Positions 6,773-14,598 of a stretch of 17,309 nucleotides of DNA are shown in pieces. Under the pieces are notes generated by a model, which was given only the letters and a program-made list of their open reading frames with translations, had not been told where the DNA came from and did no database searches. Within the stretch, counting starts at the first letter, position 1. Each line of letters opens with the position of its first letter. The stretch is taken from positions 1 to 17,309 of the forward strand of contig UQQL01000044.1 in NCBI GenBank assembly GCA_900543275.1, read 5' to 3'. The stretch is from an uncultured Collinsella sp. (GTDB lineage Bacteria; Actinomycetota; Coriobacteriia; Coriobacteriales; Coriobacteriaceae). Both the position numbers and the translations under genes were made by a program.

Positions 6773-6800
6773 TTGGAAACGATACACGGCGCAATATGAT
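6773..6800 (+). promoter_or_regulatory. Candidate promoter for ecfT-ecfA
   Basis: TTGGAA (6773-6778) and TATGAT (6795-6800) are separated by 16 bp, a reasonable sigma-70-type pair. They lie in the 199-bp divergent gap between glmU and ecfT, leaving a leader of about 130 nt. The call rests on consensus only. Confidence 0.35.
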
Positions 6801-6939
6801 ACCGCAGGCATATGACGAGCGCGTAACGATTGGTTTGCGGCGGTTGAGGCTTGCGCCGCCGGCGTGGCGTTTGCACTGCGTGCGTGCGGCGTTGGCGGTG
6901 CTGCGGAGCTGTTGTTTGAGCGAGGGAACGGGGGTGCCC

Positions 6940-7827
6940 GTGGATAACATACGAGAGGAGTTTGGCGGCGGGCCCGTCGCGGCATTCTCGATGTCGCATC
7001 CGGCTGTGCCGGCACTCTATATAGTGCTGACGCTGGGGCTCACTATGTTCTCGATGCAGCCGGTACTGATCGCGCTGTCGCTCGCAGGCGGGCTGGCGTA
7101 TGGATTTGCGACGCGTGGGGCTGCCCGCACGCTGGGCGCGCTCCGCTGGCAGCTGCCGGTGATTTTGATCGTCGCGCTGCTCAATCCGCTGTTTAGCGCC
7201 TCGGGTTCGACGGAGCTGTTCCGTATTGGCATGCGCGCGGTGTATCTGGAGAGCATGGTATACGGCCTGTGCATGGGCGGGCTGTTTGTGGCGAGCGTGT
7301 TGTGGTTTGAGGCGGCGGCATCGATGCTCGAATACGACAAGGTACTCGCGCTGCTGGGCAATGCCGCGCCGGTGATTGCGCTCATGATCTCGATGTGCAT
7401 GAGGCTTATCCCGCAGTTTTTGCGCCGCGGTCGTACGGTGCTGGCGGTGCAGGATGCGATTGATGTGCCGGGCAGCGCGCCGGCCGACCCCGTGCGTTCG
7501 CGTTTGCGGGCATCGAGTGTGTTGATGGGCTGGGGCATGGAAGATTCGCTGGAGCGCGCGGACGCGATGCGCTCGCGCGGGTGGGGTGCCGCGACGCGTC
7601 GTACGACGTATGCGCGGTATCGACTGGGGCGCAGCGACGTTGCCGCGCTGGCTGGGCTTGCGGTGTTTGGTGCCGCCGCGGTGGCGGTGGCATGGACCGC
7701 GACAACGCAGTATTCGTTTTATCCGCAGCTCTCGGTGCCGGCGCCGTGGCGGGGCTATGTCGTGTACGCTGCCTGGATGATGCTGCCTTGCGCGTCGCAC
7801 GCGATTGATGAGAAGAGGTTTGGCTGA
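6940..7827 (+). CDS. ECF transporter T component (EcfT, energy-coupling transmembrane protein)
   Basis: EcfT is the membrane scaffold that links two ATPases to a substrate-binding S component in energy-coupling-factor vitamin or metal importers. The protein (295 residues from the chosen start) has several hydrophobic segments and, near the C terminus, ADAMRSRGW at about residues 207-215. This is the Ala-Arg-Gly coupling motif that contacts the ATPases. Start choice is uncertain: the frame is open from 6769, but that portion is arginine-rich and covers the divergent promoter region. GTG 6940 gives MDNIREEF and has G-rich bases before it; GTG 6934 and ATG 6991 remain possible. The stop overlaps the ecfA start (TGATG), indicating translational coupling. 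Substrate specificity is not determined by this subunit. Confidence 0.85.
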   Translation: MDNIREEFGGGPVAAFSMSHPAVPALYIVLTLGLTMFSMQPVLIALSLAGGLAYGFATRGAARTLGALRWQLPVILIVALLNPLFSASGSTELFRIGMRAVYLESMVYGLCMGGLFVASVLWFEAAASMLEYDKVLALLGNAAPVIALMISMCMRLIPQFLRRGRTVLAVQDAIDVPGSAPADPVRSRLRASSVLMGWGMEDSLERADAMRSRGWGAATRRTTYARYRLGRSDVAALAGLAVFGAAAVAVAWTATTQYSFYPQLSVPAPWRGYVVYAAWMMLPCASHAIDEKRFG

Positions 7828-9470
7828 TGGCTCGGTTGGATAGGGGCCCGGTGCCGGGCGCGGCGTGCGGCCCGGATATTCCGGCGATTGAGGTGCAGGG
7901 CCTTAGTTTTGCCTATCCCGGGGCCGAGGCACCGGTGCTCGAGGGGCTTGATTGGCGTGTTCCCCAAGGTGCATTTGCGCTGCTTGTTGGCGGTACCGGT
8001 TCGGGCAAGTCGACGCTGCTGTCGCTGCTCAAGCCCGAGATCGCGCCGGCGGGCGAGCGCACTGGTGATGCGCGCGTGCTGGGCGAGAACGTTGCCGACA
8101 TGGACGTGCGGGCATCGGCGGAGCGCGTGGGCTATGTGTTCCAGGATCCCGAGAACCAGATCGTGTGCGAAACCGTGTGGCACGAGATGGCGTTTGGCCT
8201 GGAAAACTTGGGGCTAGCACGTGATGAGATGCGCCGTCGCGTAGCTGAGACCAGCTATTTCTTTGGTCTGGAGGACTGGCTTCATCGCGATACCGATACG
8301 CTTTCGGGCGGCCGCAAGCAGCTGCTGTCGCTTGCCGCCGTCCTGGCGCTGCGTCCGCGTGTGCTGCTACTCGACGAGCCCACGTCTCAGCTCGATCCCG
8401 TTGCCGAGAAGAATTTTCTGCACGCGCTGTTTCGCGTGAACCGTGAGTTGGGCTGCACGGTTGTTGTGGCTACGCATCAACCGCGTCCAATGCTCGAGTA
8501 TGCGACGTGTGCGTACCGGATTGAGGACGGTCGCGTGCGCGAGGTGGCGGATATGGCTTCTTTGGGACGCCGAGAATCGTTGTTTTCCGACGACATGTTG
8601 GGGTGGGGTGCCGTCCGATGTGCAAAAAACGGAGTATTCAGCAGGCGTGAGGACAATTTGGGCTCTCTGGAGCCGCCCGGGGACGTATCGAGCGCGAAAA
8701 AAAGTTCGGAATTGGACAAATCGTCCGAATTTGTGGCGCAAACGTCGCTCGAGAACGGCTCGGAAGCCTTCCCGCGCACGGATGGGAGCAGAATACTCCA
8801 AAAAATGCACGGCGGGTCGGCTACCACCCTGGCAGGGAGCTGGTTTCGCTACGATCGCGCGGGCGGTTGGGTGCTGCGCGGGCTCGACGTGGCGTTTTCG
8901 GCCGGTGCGGTGCATGCGGTCGTGGGCGGCAACGGATGCGGTAAGTCGACGATGCTCTCGGTGCTGGCGAAGACCGCCAAGCTGCAGCGCGGCCGCATGG
9001 TGCGCGGAGCGGCCTCGGCGGCGCTGCTGCCTCAGAACCCCAAAGCATTGCTGGTTGCCGAGACGGTTCATGATGAGCTGATGGAATGGGCCTCGACCTG
9101 CGGATATGACGAGAACTTGGCGCGGGAGCGTGCGGCGAGCTTGGGGCTGTCGGGTCTGGATGGGCGCCACCCCTACGATCTTTCGGGCGGACAGCGCCAA
9201 CTGCTTGCGTTGGCAAAGCTACTGCTAATCGGCCCCGAACTGCTATTGCTCGATGAGCCCACCAAGGGTCTGGACCTGGCCAGCCGCCGCATTATCGCCC
9301 GCGCCCTGCGCGACCATGCGCGGGCTGGCGGCACCGTCATCATGGCAACGCACGACCTGGATTTTGCCGAGCAGGTAGCCGACGACATCGCCATGATGTT
9401 TGATGGCGAGATCGCCTGCATGGAGCCGCCGACCGACTTCTTTGCCGACAACGTGTTTTATAGGGCGTGA
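7827..9470 (+). CDS. ECF transporter ATP-binding protein, two fused ABC domains (EcfA-EcfA')
   Basis: The 547-residue protein carries two complete ABC ATPases, which in most ECF transporters are separate proteins. Domain 1 has Walker A GGTGSGKS at 55-62, Q-loop Gln106, signature LSGGRKQ at 159-165, Walker B LLLDEP at 180-185 and His217. Domain 2 has Walker A GGNGCGKS at 367-374, Gln403, LSGGQRQ at 452-458, LLLLDEP at 472-478 and His509. Both look catalytically competent. The linker, roughly residues 262-330, is Ser/Glu/Lys-rich, without recognisable fold. It is encoded by DNA whose ends form an inverted repeat (8620-8639 and 8791-8810), so it may derive from a translated mobile repeat. It starts at ATG 7827, overlapping the ecfT stop by one base with AGAGG upstream. 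It ends 24 bp from the convergent luxR-family gene. Confidence 0.93.
   Translation: MARLDRGPVPGAACGPDIPAIEVQGLSFAYPGAEAPVLEGLDWRVPQGAFALLVGGTGSGKSTLLSLLKPEIAPAGERTGDARVLGENVADMDVRASAERVGYVFQDPENQIVCETVWHEMAFGLENLGLARDEMRRRVAETSYFFGLEDWLHRDTDTLSGGRKQLLSLAAVLALRPRVLLLDEPTSQLDPVAEKNFLHALFRVNRELGCTVVVATHQPRPMLEYATCAYRIEDGRVREVADMASLGRRESLFSDDMLGWGAVRCAKNGVFSRREDNLGSLEPPGDVSSAKKSSELDKSSEFVAQTSLENGSEAFPRTDGSRILQKMHGGSATTLAGSWFRYDRAGGWVLRGLDVAFSAGAVHAVVGGNGCGKSTMLSVLAKTAKLQRGRMVRGAASAALLPQNPKALLVAETVHDELMEWASTCGYDENLARERAASLGLSGLDGRHPYDLSGGQRQLLALAKLLLIGPELLLLDEPTKGLDLASRRIIARALRDHARAGGTVIMATHDLDFAEQVADDIAMMFDGEIACMEPPTDFFADNVFYRA
8620..8810. repeat. Inverted-repeat-bounded segment inside the EcfA linker
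   Basis: The 20-base arms at 8620-8639 and 8791-8810 match as GTGCA-(6 bp)-GGAGTATTC and its complement. Fourteen positions pair, and the six-base centre is an A tract in both as written on the plus strand. Between them is a further hairpin around TTCGGA...TCCGAA near 8705-8734. The segment reads through in frame and encodes the low-complexity linker. A dispersed repeat or MITE inserted in frame is the inference. Confidence 0.55.
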
Positions 9471-9494
9471 GCGGGTTCGCGGGCGAGAACGGTC

Positions 9495-10277
9495 TTACTG
9501 CTTGAGCGCCGTGTACTGCTGAAGGAGCGCCATGAGCCCAACGCGGCTGTTGACCTGTGTTTTTCGAAAGATGTTCTCCAGATGCTTTTTAACGGTGCCA
9601 GTGCTGATGGAGAGCTCTTCGGCGATGGCCGCGTTGTCCATGCCCGATAACACGCAACGACACACATCGATTTCGCGCGCTGAGACGTCGTAGTCGTGAG
9701 CAAATACGATTTCAGACGAGCTGCGGTCGGCGCGCACGCGCCATTTTGATAGTCGGTTCGTGAGGTGTGGTTCGATGAGCTCAAGGATTTGAACTTCGCG
9801 ATCGCTAAAGTCGCCCTCTTCTTTCTTGCGATTAAGATTGAGCGATCCCAAAAAGCCCTCGTCATTAAAGAAACTGACGTTGACGACGTGGCGGCCGCCA
9901 AGATAATCCTTCATATAACTGCTGTCGATATCGCCAGGGCTGAGCTGATCGGACTCGCGCAGCACCGTCGAGCGCGTAAGATTGCGGTGGGCGACGATCA
10001 TGTCCTGCTGCCAGTACTTTTCGGTGTAGAGCTCGAGCATCCCGGCGGGGACATCGATGCCAAGAGGGTCAAGAAAGACGCGCGTTTTCCATTCTTGCGG
10101 GGTGGATACGAGATCCCTGGAAAGGTCGCTCAGGAAAAATGCAGCCGACTCGTAGGGGATGAGAAAACGCAGCTTTTTGAGGACGGTCGAGCGAAACTCG
10201 CGGTCGCTGTCGATGGAATTAATCGAAAGCACGAGATCGTTTAAGCAGAGCCATTCAGAATCGGACAAAAAGCTCAA
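9495..10277 (-). CDS. LuxR-family (helix-turn-helix) transcriptional regulator
   Basis: The 260-residue protein has a C-terminal LuxR/FixJ-type HTH domain at about 197-258: VSAREIDVCRCVLSG, then AIAEELSISTGTVKKHLENI and FRKTQVNSR. The recognition helix is around TGTVKKHLENIFRK. The N-terminal 180 residues are mostly soluble, with FLIPYESAAFFL and VVNVSFFNDEGFLGSLNLNR segments resembling a GAF-like or autoinducer-type sensing domain. No phospho-acceptor receiver signature or membrane helix is seen. The start is TTG at 10277 with GGAGGT five bases upstream. It is transcribed divergently from the MFS-amidohydrolase operon, so it probably controls that operon and itself from the shared 201-bp gap. 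Convergent ecfA ends 24 bp away. The family call is firm; the ligand and target are inferred or unknown. Confidence 0.88.
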   Translation of the reverse strand: MSFLSDSEWLCLNDLVLSINSIDSDREFRSTVLKKLRFLIPYESAAFFLSDLSRDLVSTPQEWKTRVFLDPLGIDVPAGMLELYTEKYWQQDMIVAHRNLTRSTVLRESDQLSPGDIDSSYMKDYLGGRHVVNVSFFNDEGFLGSLNLNRKKEEGDFSDREVQILELIEPHLTNRLSKWRVRADRSSSEIVFAHDYDVSAREIDVCRCVLSGMDNAAIAEELSISTGTVKKHLENIFRKTQVNSRVGLMALLQQYTALKQ

Positions 10278-10419
10278 GATGACCTCCGATGAGATTGCAT
10301 AGTGGTTTAGCTGGCATTTTAGTTAATTTGCGTAGAGATACTACTCCTTTTTTCGAATGATGATAAGCCGTTAGCCGAATGGTTTCGGTGAGGGGCCAAT
10401 CGCAAAATATGAATACCTA

Positions 10420-10438
10420 AGAGCCAGGGCCCGGTTCT
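10420..10438. promoter_or_regulatory. Candidate operator (imperfect 19-bp dyad) in the luxR/MFS gap
   Basis: AGAGCCAGGGCCCGGTTCT is symmetric at 13 of 19 positions about its centre, about 40 bp before the MFS start. It is the best dyad seen in the divergent gap 10278-10478 and could be a regulator site. Chance occurrence is quite possible. No convincing -10/-35 pair was found in this gap. Confidence 0.2.
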
Positions 10439-10478
10439 CCAAGCTGTTTGATTATTCCGACTTATTAAAGGAGTCATC

Positions 10479-11690
10479 ATGGAAGAGAAGCTTCCTTCAT
10501 GGCGTTGGGCGATTGTTTCAGTCGTTTGCTTGCTGTGCTTTATGGCTAACTACATGCAGTACCAGGTCTCAGCACTCGCCGTCGAGGTCATGCCTATGCT
10601 CAATATCGATACCGTCGGCTTTTCGATGCTGTTCCTCGTTCCTATGCTTACCGCCGTTTTCTTCTCAATTCCGCTGGGTGCCCTTGGTGACCGTATCGGT
10701 TCTAAGAAAGTTGTCACGGTTTGCACCGCAATTTCGGTTGCCGGCGGTTTTCTCCGTTGCTTTACGCTCGATTCGTTCACGATGCAGATGACATCGATGT
10801 TCCTGATTGGCATGGGAATCTCGGCACTCAACGCCAACCTCATCAAGGTGCTCGGCACCTGGTTCCGTGAACAGACTGGTTTCGCCATGGGCTTGTTCTA
10901 CGCGGCTTCGTGCGTTGCCATCGTTGTCGCTCAGATCTGCGCTGGCTTGTTCGGCAGCGTCTTTAACTCTTATATGGTCGCTGCTGTCGTCATGACCATT
11001 TCCTGGGTTCTTTGGATTGTGCTTGACCGAGATGTGCCCGAGGGGCAATCGCTCCCCGAGCCCGAGCCCGTGCTCGACTACCTCAAGGTTGCTATCAAGA
11101 GTCCTGGCGTGTGGCTAATCTCCATCGGCGTCGGTTTTGGACTTGCCTCTACCACTGCCTATGCCGGTTTCCTGCCTCAGGCGCTTCAGCTTGGCAAGGG
11201 CATAGACGTCGCCACTGCTGGTTTCATGGCCGCAATTGTTACCGTTGGCAGCTTTTTCGGCTGCATCGTTGGGCCTGCGTTCTGCGATAAGCTTGGAAAG
11301 TTCAAGGGTTTTCTCATCGTCACTACTCTCATCGGTGCCATATCGATGTTCGTGACGTGGTACACCCCGGTTGGTTTCCTTCTGTGGACGATTTTGGTCA
11401 TCAATGGCTTCTTTACCGCCATCAACGGCCCGATCATGCAGTCCATGCCTGTCCTCCTTCCCGAGATTGGTGATAAGTATGCTGGCTCCGCTGGCGGTAT
11501 CGTAGGCACCATTTCCCTGCTCATGAGCTATTTCCTGCCTATCGGTATCTCCGCCATTGCCGGTGCCGATTACACTATGAACATGGGTCTCGAGAGCCTC
11601 TGCTTCCTGCTTTCCGTGGTTCCGGTTTTCTTCCTGCCCGAGCTCGGCCGCAAGGCCATGCAGGCTGCCGCCGCCAAGGACGGTGAGTAG
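10479..11690 (+). CDS. MFS transporter (first of two paralogues)
   Basis: The 403-residue integral membrane protein has about twelve hydrophobic segments and the MFS motif A variant GALGDRIGSKK at about 68-78 between helices 2 and 3. It begins with a charged cytoplasmic MEEKLPSWRW. The start ANYMQYQVSAL, the NANLIKVLGTWF block and the late GPIMQSMPVLLPEIGDKYAG block recur, diverged, in the second MFS gene at 13348, so the two are paralogues. It is expected to move a small organic molecule using an ion gradient; direction and substrate cannot be read. AAAGGAG lies six bases before ATG 10479. It is the first gene of the operon: the amidohydrolase starts two bases after its stop. Its sequence looks richer in T and less GC-biased than glmU or ecfT, a possible sign of separate origin. 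Confidence 0.9.
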   Translation: MEEKLPSWRWAIVSVVCLLCFMANYMQYQVSALAVEVMPMLNIDTVGFSMLFLVPMLTAVFFSIPLGALGDRIGSKKVVTVCTAISVAGGFLRCFTLDSFTMQMTSMFLIGMGISALNANLIKVLGTWFREQTGFAMGLFYAASCVAIVVAQICAGLFGSVFNSYMVAAVVMTISWVLWIVLDRDVPEGQSLPEPEPVLDYLKVAIKSPGVWLISIGVGFGLASTTAYAGFLPQALQLGKGIDVATAGFMAAIVTVGSFFGCIVGPAFCDKLGKFKGFLIVTTLIGAISMFVTWYTPVGFLLWTILVINGFFTAINGPIMQSMPVLLPEIGDKYAGSAGGIVGTISLLMSYFLPIGISAIAGADYTMNMGLESLCFLLSVVPVFFLPELGRKAMQAAAAKDGE

Positions 11691-11692
11691 CC

Positions 11693-13339
11693 ATGGAATC
11701 GGTGGTTCCCGCCGATATCGTCCTTAAGACGACGGCGCTGTTTACGGCCGAGGAACTTGAGCCTCGCGCTGGGTGCGTTGCAGTTCGCGGCAGCGAGATT
11801 GTGGCCGTGGGCTCTCCCGACAAGGTGCAGCCGTTTATCGGTCCCGATACTGAGGTTATTGACGCCGGCAACAAACTGGTCATGCCCGGATTCAACGATT
11901 CACACATGCATTTTGCGCTTGGTTCAATCCAGAAGGATGAAGACTTCTGTTGCGATCTGATGTTCCTGCCGAGTGAGCAGGCTTGCGTGGATGCTGTGGC
12001 AAAGTTTGCTGCCGAACACCCTGACAATCCGTGGATTTACGGCCAGGGTTGGTATTCGCCTGCATGGGAAAACCCGATTGACCCTGATTGCCGCAGCCTC
12101 GATGCGCTCGATATCGACCGCCCAATCGTGCTTTCGGATTTTTCGATGCACGTGGTGTGGTGCAATACCGCCGCGCTTAGGGCGGTTGGTATTGATCGCA
12201 ATACCCCGACGCCTGAAGGTGGCCTTATCCGCCACTTTGACAACGGCGAGCCCAATGGCTTTCTGTCTGAGCCCCAGGCGACGAACATCTTGCTCGATGT
12301 TGTGCTCAACAAACCGGACCTTGATGCGTCGTTGCTCAAGTCGATGCGCAAGTTTAACAAGCTCGGCATAACTTCGATCGGTGATATGTATCCTTTGGGC
12401 GTGACCACGCCCGGCGTGTACGACATCTATGACCGTCTGGCGAGCGAGGACCTGAGTACGCTGCGTATTAGCTACTATTCTGCGCTCGACGCTCCGATGG
12501 CAGAGTCGCAGGCCCTGCGTGTGCGTCATCACGGCGAGCGCGTCCGAATGGCGGGTCTCAAGTACATTTTGGACGGCTGTCCCGAGGCGTACACGGCCTA
12601 CATGCATGAGCCGTATCTTAACGCTCCTACGGGGAAGGACTTTCGCGGCGAACCAGCATGCAACCAGGAGACGCTTGACCGCATGATGCTCGAGGCCAGC
12701 AAGAATGGCTTCGATGTTCGTATTCATGCCATCGGCGACGCATCGGCCACGATGATTGTCGATGCCGTCGAGCGTGCCGAGGAGGTGTGCGGCAACAAGG
12801 GGGCGCGTTTTGCTATCGAGCATACAGATAACCTGAAGCTCGAGGATATTGCTCGCATGAAGCGCCTGGGCATTAATGCTGCGGTCCAGCCGCAGCATCC
12901 CATCGGAGGCCTTGGGCAGGGCGTGTACGAGGAGTCTCTTGGCGAAGAGCGCATGAGCCACATGTGGCGCTATAGGGAAGAGGCCGATGGCGGAATCCAC
13001 TTAGGGCTTGGTACTGACTGGCCTGCGGTGATGTCAATCGATCCTATCGATACCGTGTATGCTGCGGTGACGCGTAGCGAGTTTGACGGGCACCCGGCGG
13101 AGGGATACTTCCGCGAGAATGCCCTGACGCTCGGCGAGACGCTGCAAGCGCACACGCTCGGCTCAGCATATGTCGAGGGCTTTGAGCGCCGTTTGGGCAG
13201 CCTTGCCGCCGGCAAGCTTGCCGATATCGTCATCCTGTCGGGCAATCCGTTTGAAATGAACCCGATGGCGCTTCGCGATCTCGAAGTCGAGACGACGATC
13301 TTTAACGGACGCGTCGTCTATCGCAAGGATGAAGCATAG
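11693..13339 (+). CDS. Metal-dependent amidohydrolase, YtcJ/amidohydrolase-3 type
   Basis: The 548-residue cytoplasmic hydrolase of the amidohydrolase superfamily has the N-terminal beta-sandwich strand and the metal motif MPGFNDSHMHF at 64-74 (His71, His73). Lys290 lies in GLKYILDG, followed by RIHAIGD at 343-349 (His345), AIEHTDN at 374-380 (His377) and GLGTDWP at 438-444 (Asp442). The C-terminal signature GSLAAGKLADIVILSGNP at 502-519 is also clear. These residues match the YtcJ/N-substituted formamide deformylase branch, which hydrolyses C-N bonds of amides or formamides. The substrate here is unknown. No signal peptide is seen, so the substrate is probably imported. It lies between two related MFS genes, two bases after the first and eight before the second, strongly suggesting that one of them supplies its substrate or exports its product. 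The start is ATG 11693 with GGTGAG upstream. Confidence 0.93.
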   Translation: MESVVPADIVLKTTALFTAEELEPRAGCVAVRGSEIVAVGSPDKVQPFIGPDTEVIDAGNKLVMPGFNDSHMHFALGSIQKDEDFCCDLMFLPSEQACVDAVAKFAAEHPDNPWIYGQGWYSPAWENPIDPDCRSLDALDIDRPIVLSDFSMHVVWCNTAALRAVGIDRNTPTPEGGLIRHFDNGEPNGFLSEPQATNILLDVVLNKPDLDASLLKSMRKFNKLGITSIGDMYPLGVTTPGVYDIYDRLASEDLSTLRISYYSALDAPMAESQALRVRHHGERVRMAGLKYILDGCPEAYTAYMHEPYLNAPTGKDFRGEPACNQETLDRMMLEASKNGFDVRIHAIGDASATMIVDAVERAEEVCGNKGARFAIEHTDNLKLEDIARMKRLGINAAVQPQHPIGGLGQGVYEESLGEERMSHMWRYREEADGGIHLGLGTDWPAVMSIDPIDTVYAAVTRSEFDGHPAEGYFRENALTLGETLQAHTLGSAYVEGFERRLGSLAAGKLADIVILSGNPFEMNPMALRDLEVETTIFNGRVVYRKDEA

Positions 13340-13347
13340 ATAGGGTG

Positions 13348-14544
13348 ATGAACGTGAGCAAAGGGACGGTCGAAAAATATGCCCTGCTGTTTGTGGTGTG
13401 CGGCATCGTGTTTGCTGCGAACTACGCGCAGTATCAGGTGTCGGGATTGACACATCTGGTTGTGTCGGACCTGCATCTGACCTCGGCCGAGTTTTCAGCC
13501 GTCCTGTTTGCCCCGTTTGTTCCTGCCGTTGTATTCGGCATGCCTGTCGGCGTTTGCGCCGATCGATATGGCGTGAAGGCGCTCGTATTCATCGCGTCGG
13601 CGATTTCTGCAATTGCAGCGGCTGCTCGCGCGGAGTGCGCATCGTTTGCGACGCTGTTCACGGCGACCATGCTTCTGGGTGCGGCACCATGCGTCGTGAA
13701 TGCCATCGTTCTAAAAGTGCTTGGTTCCGCTTTTGGCGGAGAAACCGATAGGGCCATGGGATGGTTCTACGCTGCGGGGTCGGGCGGAATCGCCTGCTCG
13801 CTTGCAACCTCTCCTCTCTTTGCAACGCCCGGACGAGCATATGCCCTTGCCGCGGTTTTGTTTGCCGTGTTTGGATTGCTGTGGCTGCTGGTTGCGCCGT
13901 CGGCAGATGTTCTGCAGGCTGCAGATGGCTTTGGCGTTCAGGGCGCGGAGCCTGCTGCATCGTCGGCAAGTGCGTTTGCGGCGGTAATCAAGATGCCGAT
14001 AGTTTGGCTCGTGGCGATACTGCTTGGAGTTGCCCTTGCATCGGCTACGGCGTACTCGGGTTATCTTGTTTCAGCGCTTGAGGCTTCAACTGAACCCAAG
14101 GCTGCTGGACTTCTCGCCTCTTTCGTGACGCTTGGATCGATTGTCGGCAGCGTGGCTGGACCCTATGTGCGGGCGCAATTTGGCGATTATCGCGTGTTTA
14201 TGGCCATCTCCGCAATGGCGGGAAGTGCCCTTATGTGGGCAGGAGAGGCTTTTGTCTCCCATCCTTCTGTGGGGCTGATGTTTGCGATCGGCGTTTCGAG
14301 CTCCGTCGCTGGTCCGGTCGTTCAGTCGCTGCCCTACATGCTGCCCGAGGTGCGCGAGGGACTTGCGGGAAGCGCCGGCGGCGTGGTGAGCACCGTTTCA
14401 CTGGGACTTACGTTTTTGATTCCCGTGGCCCTCTCCTTCTGCATTGGCGAGAGCTACGAAACGCTGCTTTTTGGGTGCGCTGTTCTGTTTGGCGCGACGG
14501 CGCTGGTGTCGCCATTCCTGCCGTCTCCCGATTCACTTATGTAA
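13348..14544 (+). CDS. MFS transporter (second paralogue)
   Basis: This protein of about 398 residues has roughly twelve membrane segments and resembles the transporter at 10479 throughout: ANYAQYQVSGL near the N terminus, GVCADRYGVKA as a weakened motif A, NAIVLKVLGSAF, and GPVVQSLPYMLPEVREGLAG near the end. It is more alanine- and glycine-rich and has a longer central cytoplasmic loop (LQAADGFGVQGAEPAASSAS). Possible starts are GTG 13345, ATG 13348 and GTG 13354. AGGGTG just ahead suits 13354 by spacing, but 13348 is the only ATG, so the N terminus is uncertain by a few residues. It is third in the operon. A duplicated transporter with diverged binding site, one for substrate and one for product, is the inference. 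Confidence 0.88.
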   Translation: MNVSKGTVEKYALLFVVCGIVFAANYAQYQVSGLTHLVVSDLHLTSAEFSAVLFAPFVPAVVFGMPVGVCADRYGVKALVFIASAISAIAAAARAECASFATLFTATMLLGAAPCVVNAIVLKVLGSAFGGETDRAMGWFYAAGSGGIACSLATSPLFATPGRAYALAAVLFAVFGLLWLLVAPSADVLQAADGFGVQGAEPAASSASAFAAVIKMPIVWLVAILLGVALASATAYSGYLVSALEASTEPKAAGLLASFVTLGSIVGSVAGPYVRAQFGDYRVFMAISAMAGSALMWAGEAFVSHPSVGLMFAIGVSSSVAGPVVQSLPYMLPEVREGLAGSAGGVVSTVSLGLTFLIPVALSFCIGESYETLLFGCAVLFGATALVSPFLPSPDSLM

Positions 14545-14555
14545 TATTCGCTTCC

Positions 14556-14581
14556 GCCCTTTGGGCCTGGCCGACAAGGGC
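14556..14581 (+). other. Small hairpin just ahead of the 14599 gene's ribosome binding site
   Basis: GCCCTT (14556-14561) pairs with AAGGGC (14576-14581), and AAAAGGAG follows directly. It lies in the only appreciable gap in the operon and could lower read-through or protect the mRNA 3' end. It lacks a T run and is short. Confidence 0.3.
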
Positions 14582-14598
14582 AAAAGGAGTTGGTCTAC

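Noticed and set aside
5313..6815. 500-residue plus-strand open frame opposite glmU
   Set aside because: It is a GC-rich antisense shadow. glmU on the minus strand has all catalytic motifs and a ribosome binding site.
6741..6950. N-terminal 70-codon extension of glmU
   Set aside because: It has no ribosome binding site at the upstream start, a composition unlike GlmU, and would overlap the ecfT promoter region. ATG 6740 has AGGAG in place.
6757..7800. Minus-strand 347-residue open frame across ecfT
   Set aside because: It is Arg/His-rich antisense translation with no domain signature. ecfT on the plus strand carries the coupling motif and overlaps ecfA.
9471..9494. Terminator between convergent ecfA and luxR-family genes
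   Set aside because: Only a four-base GTTC/GAAC pairing with no T run is present, too weak to call.
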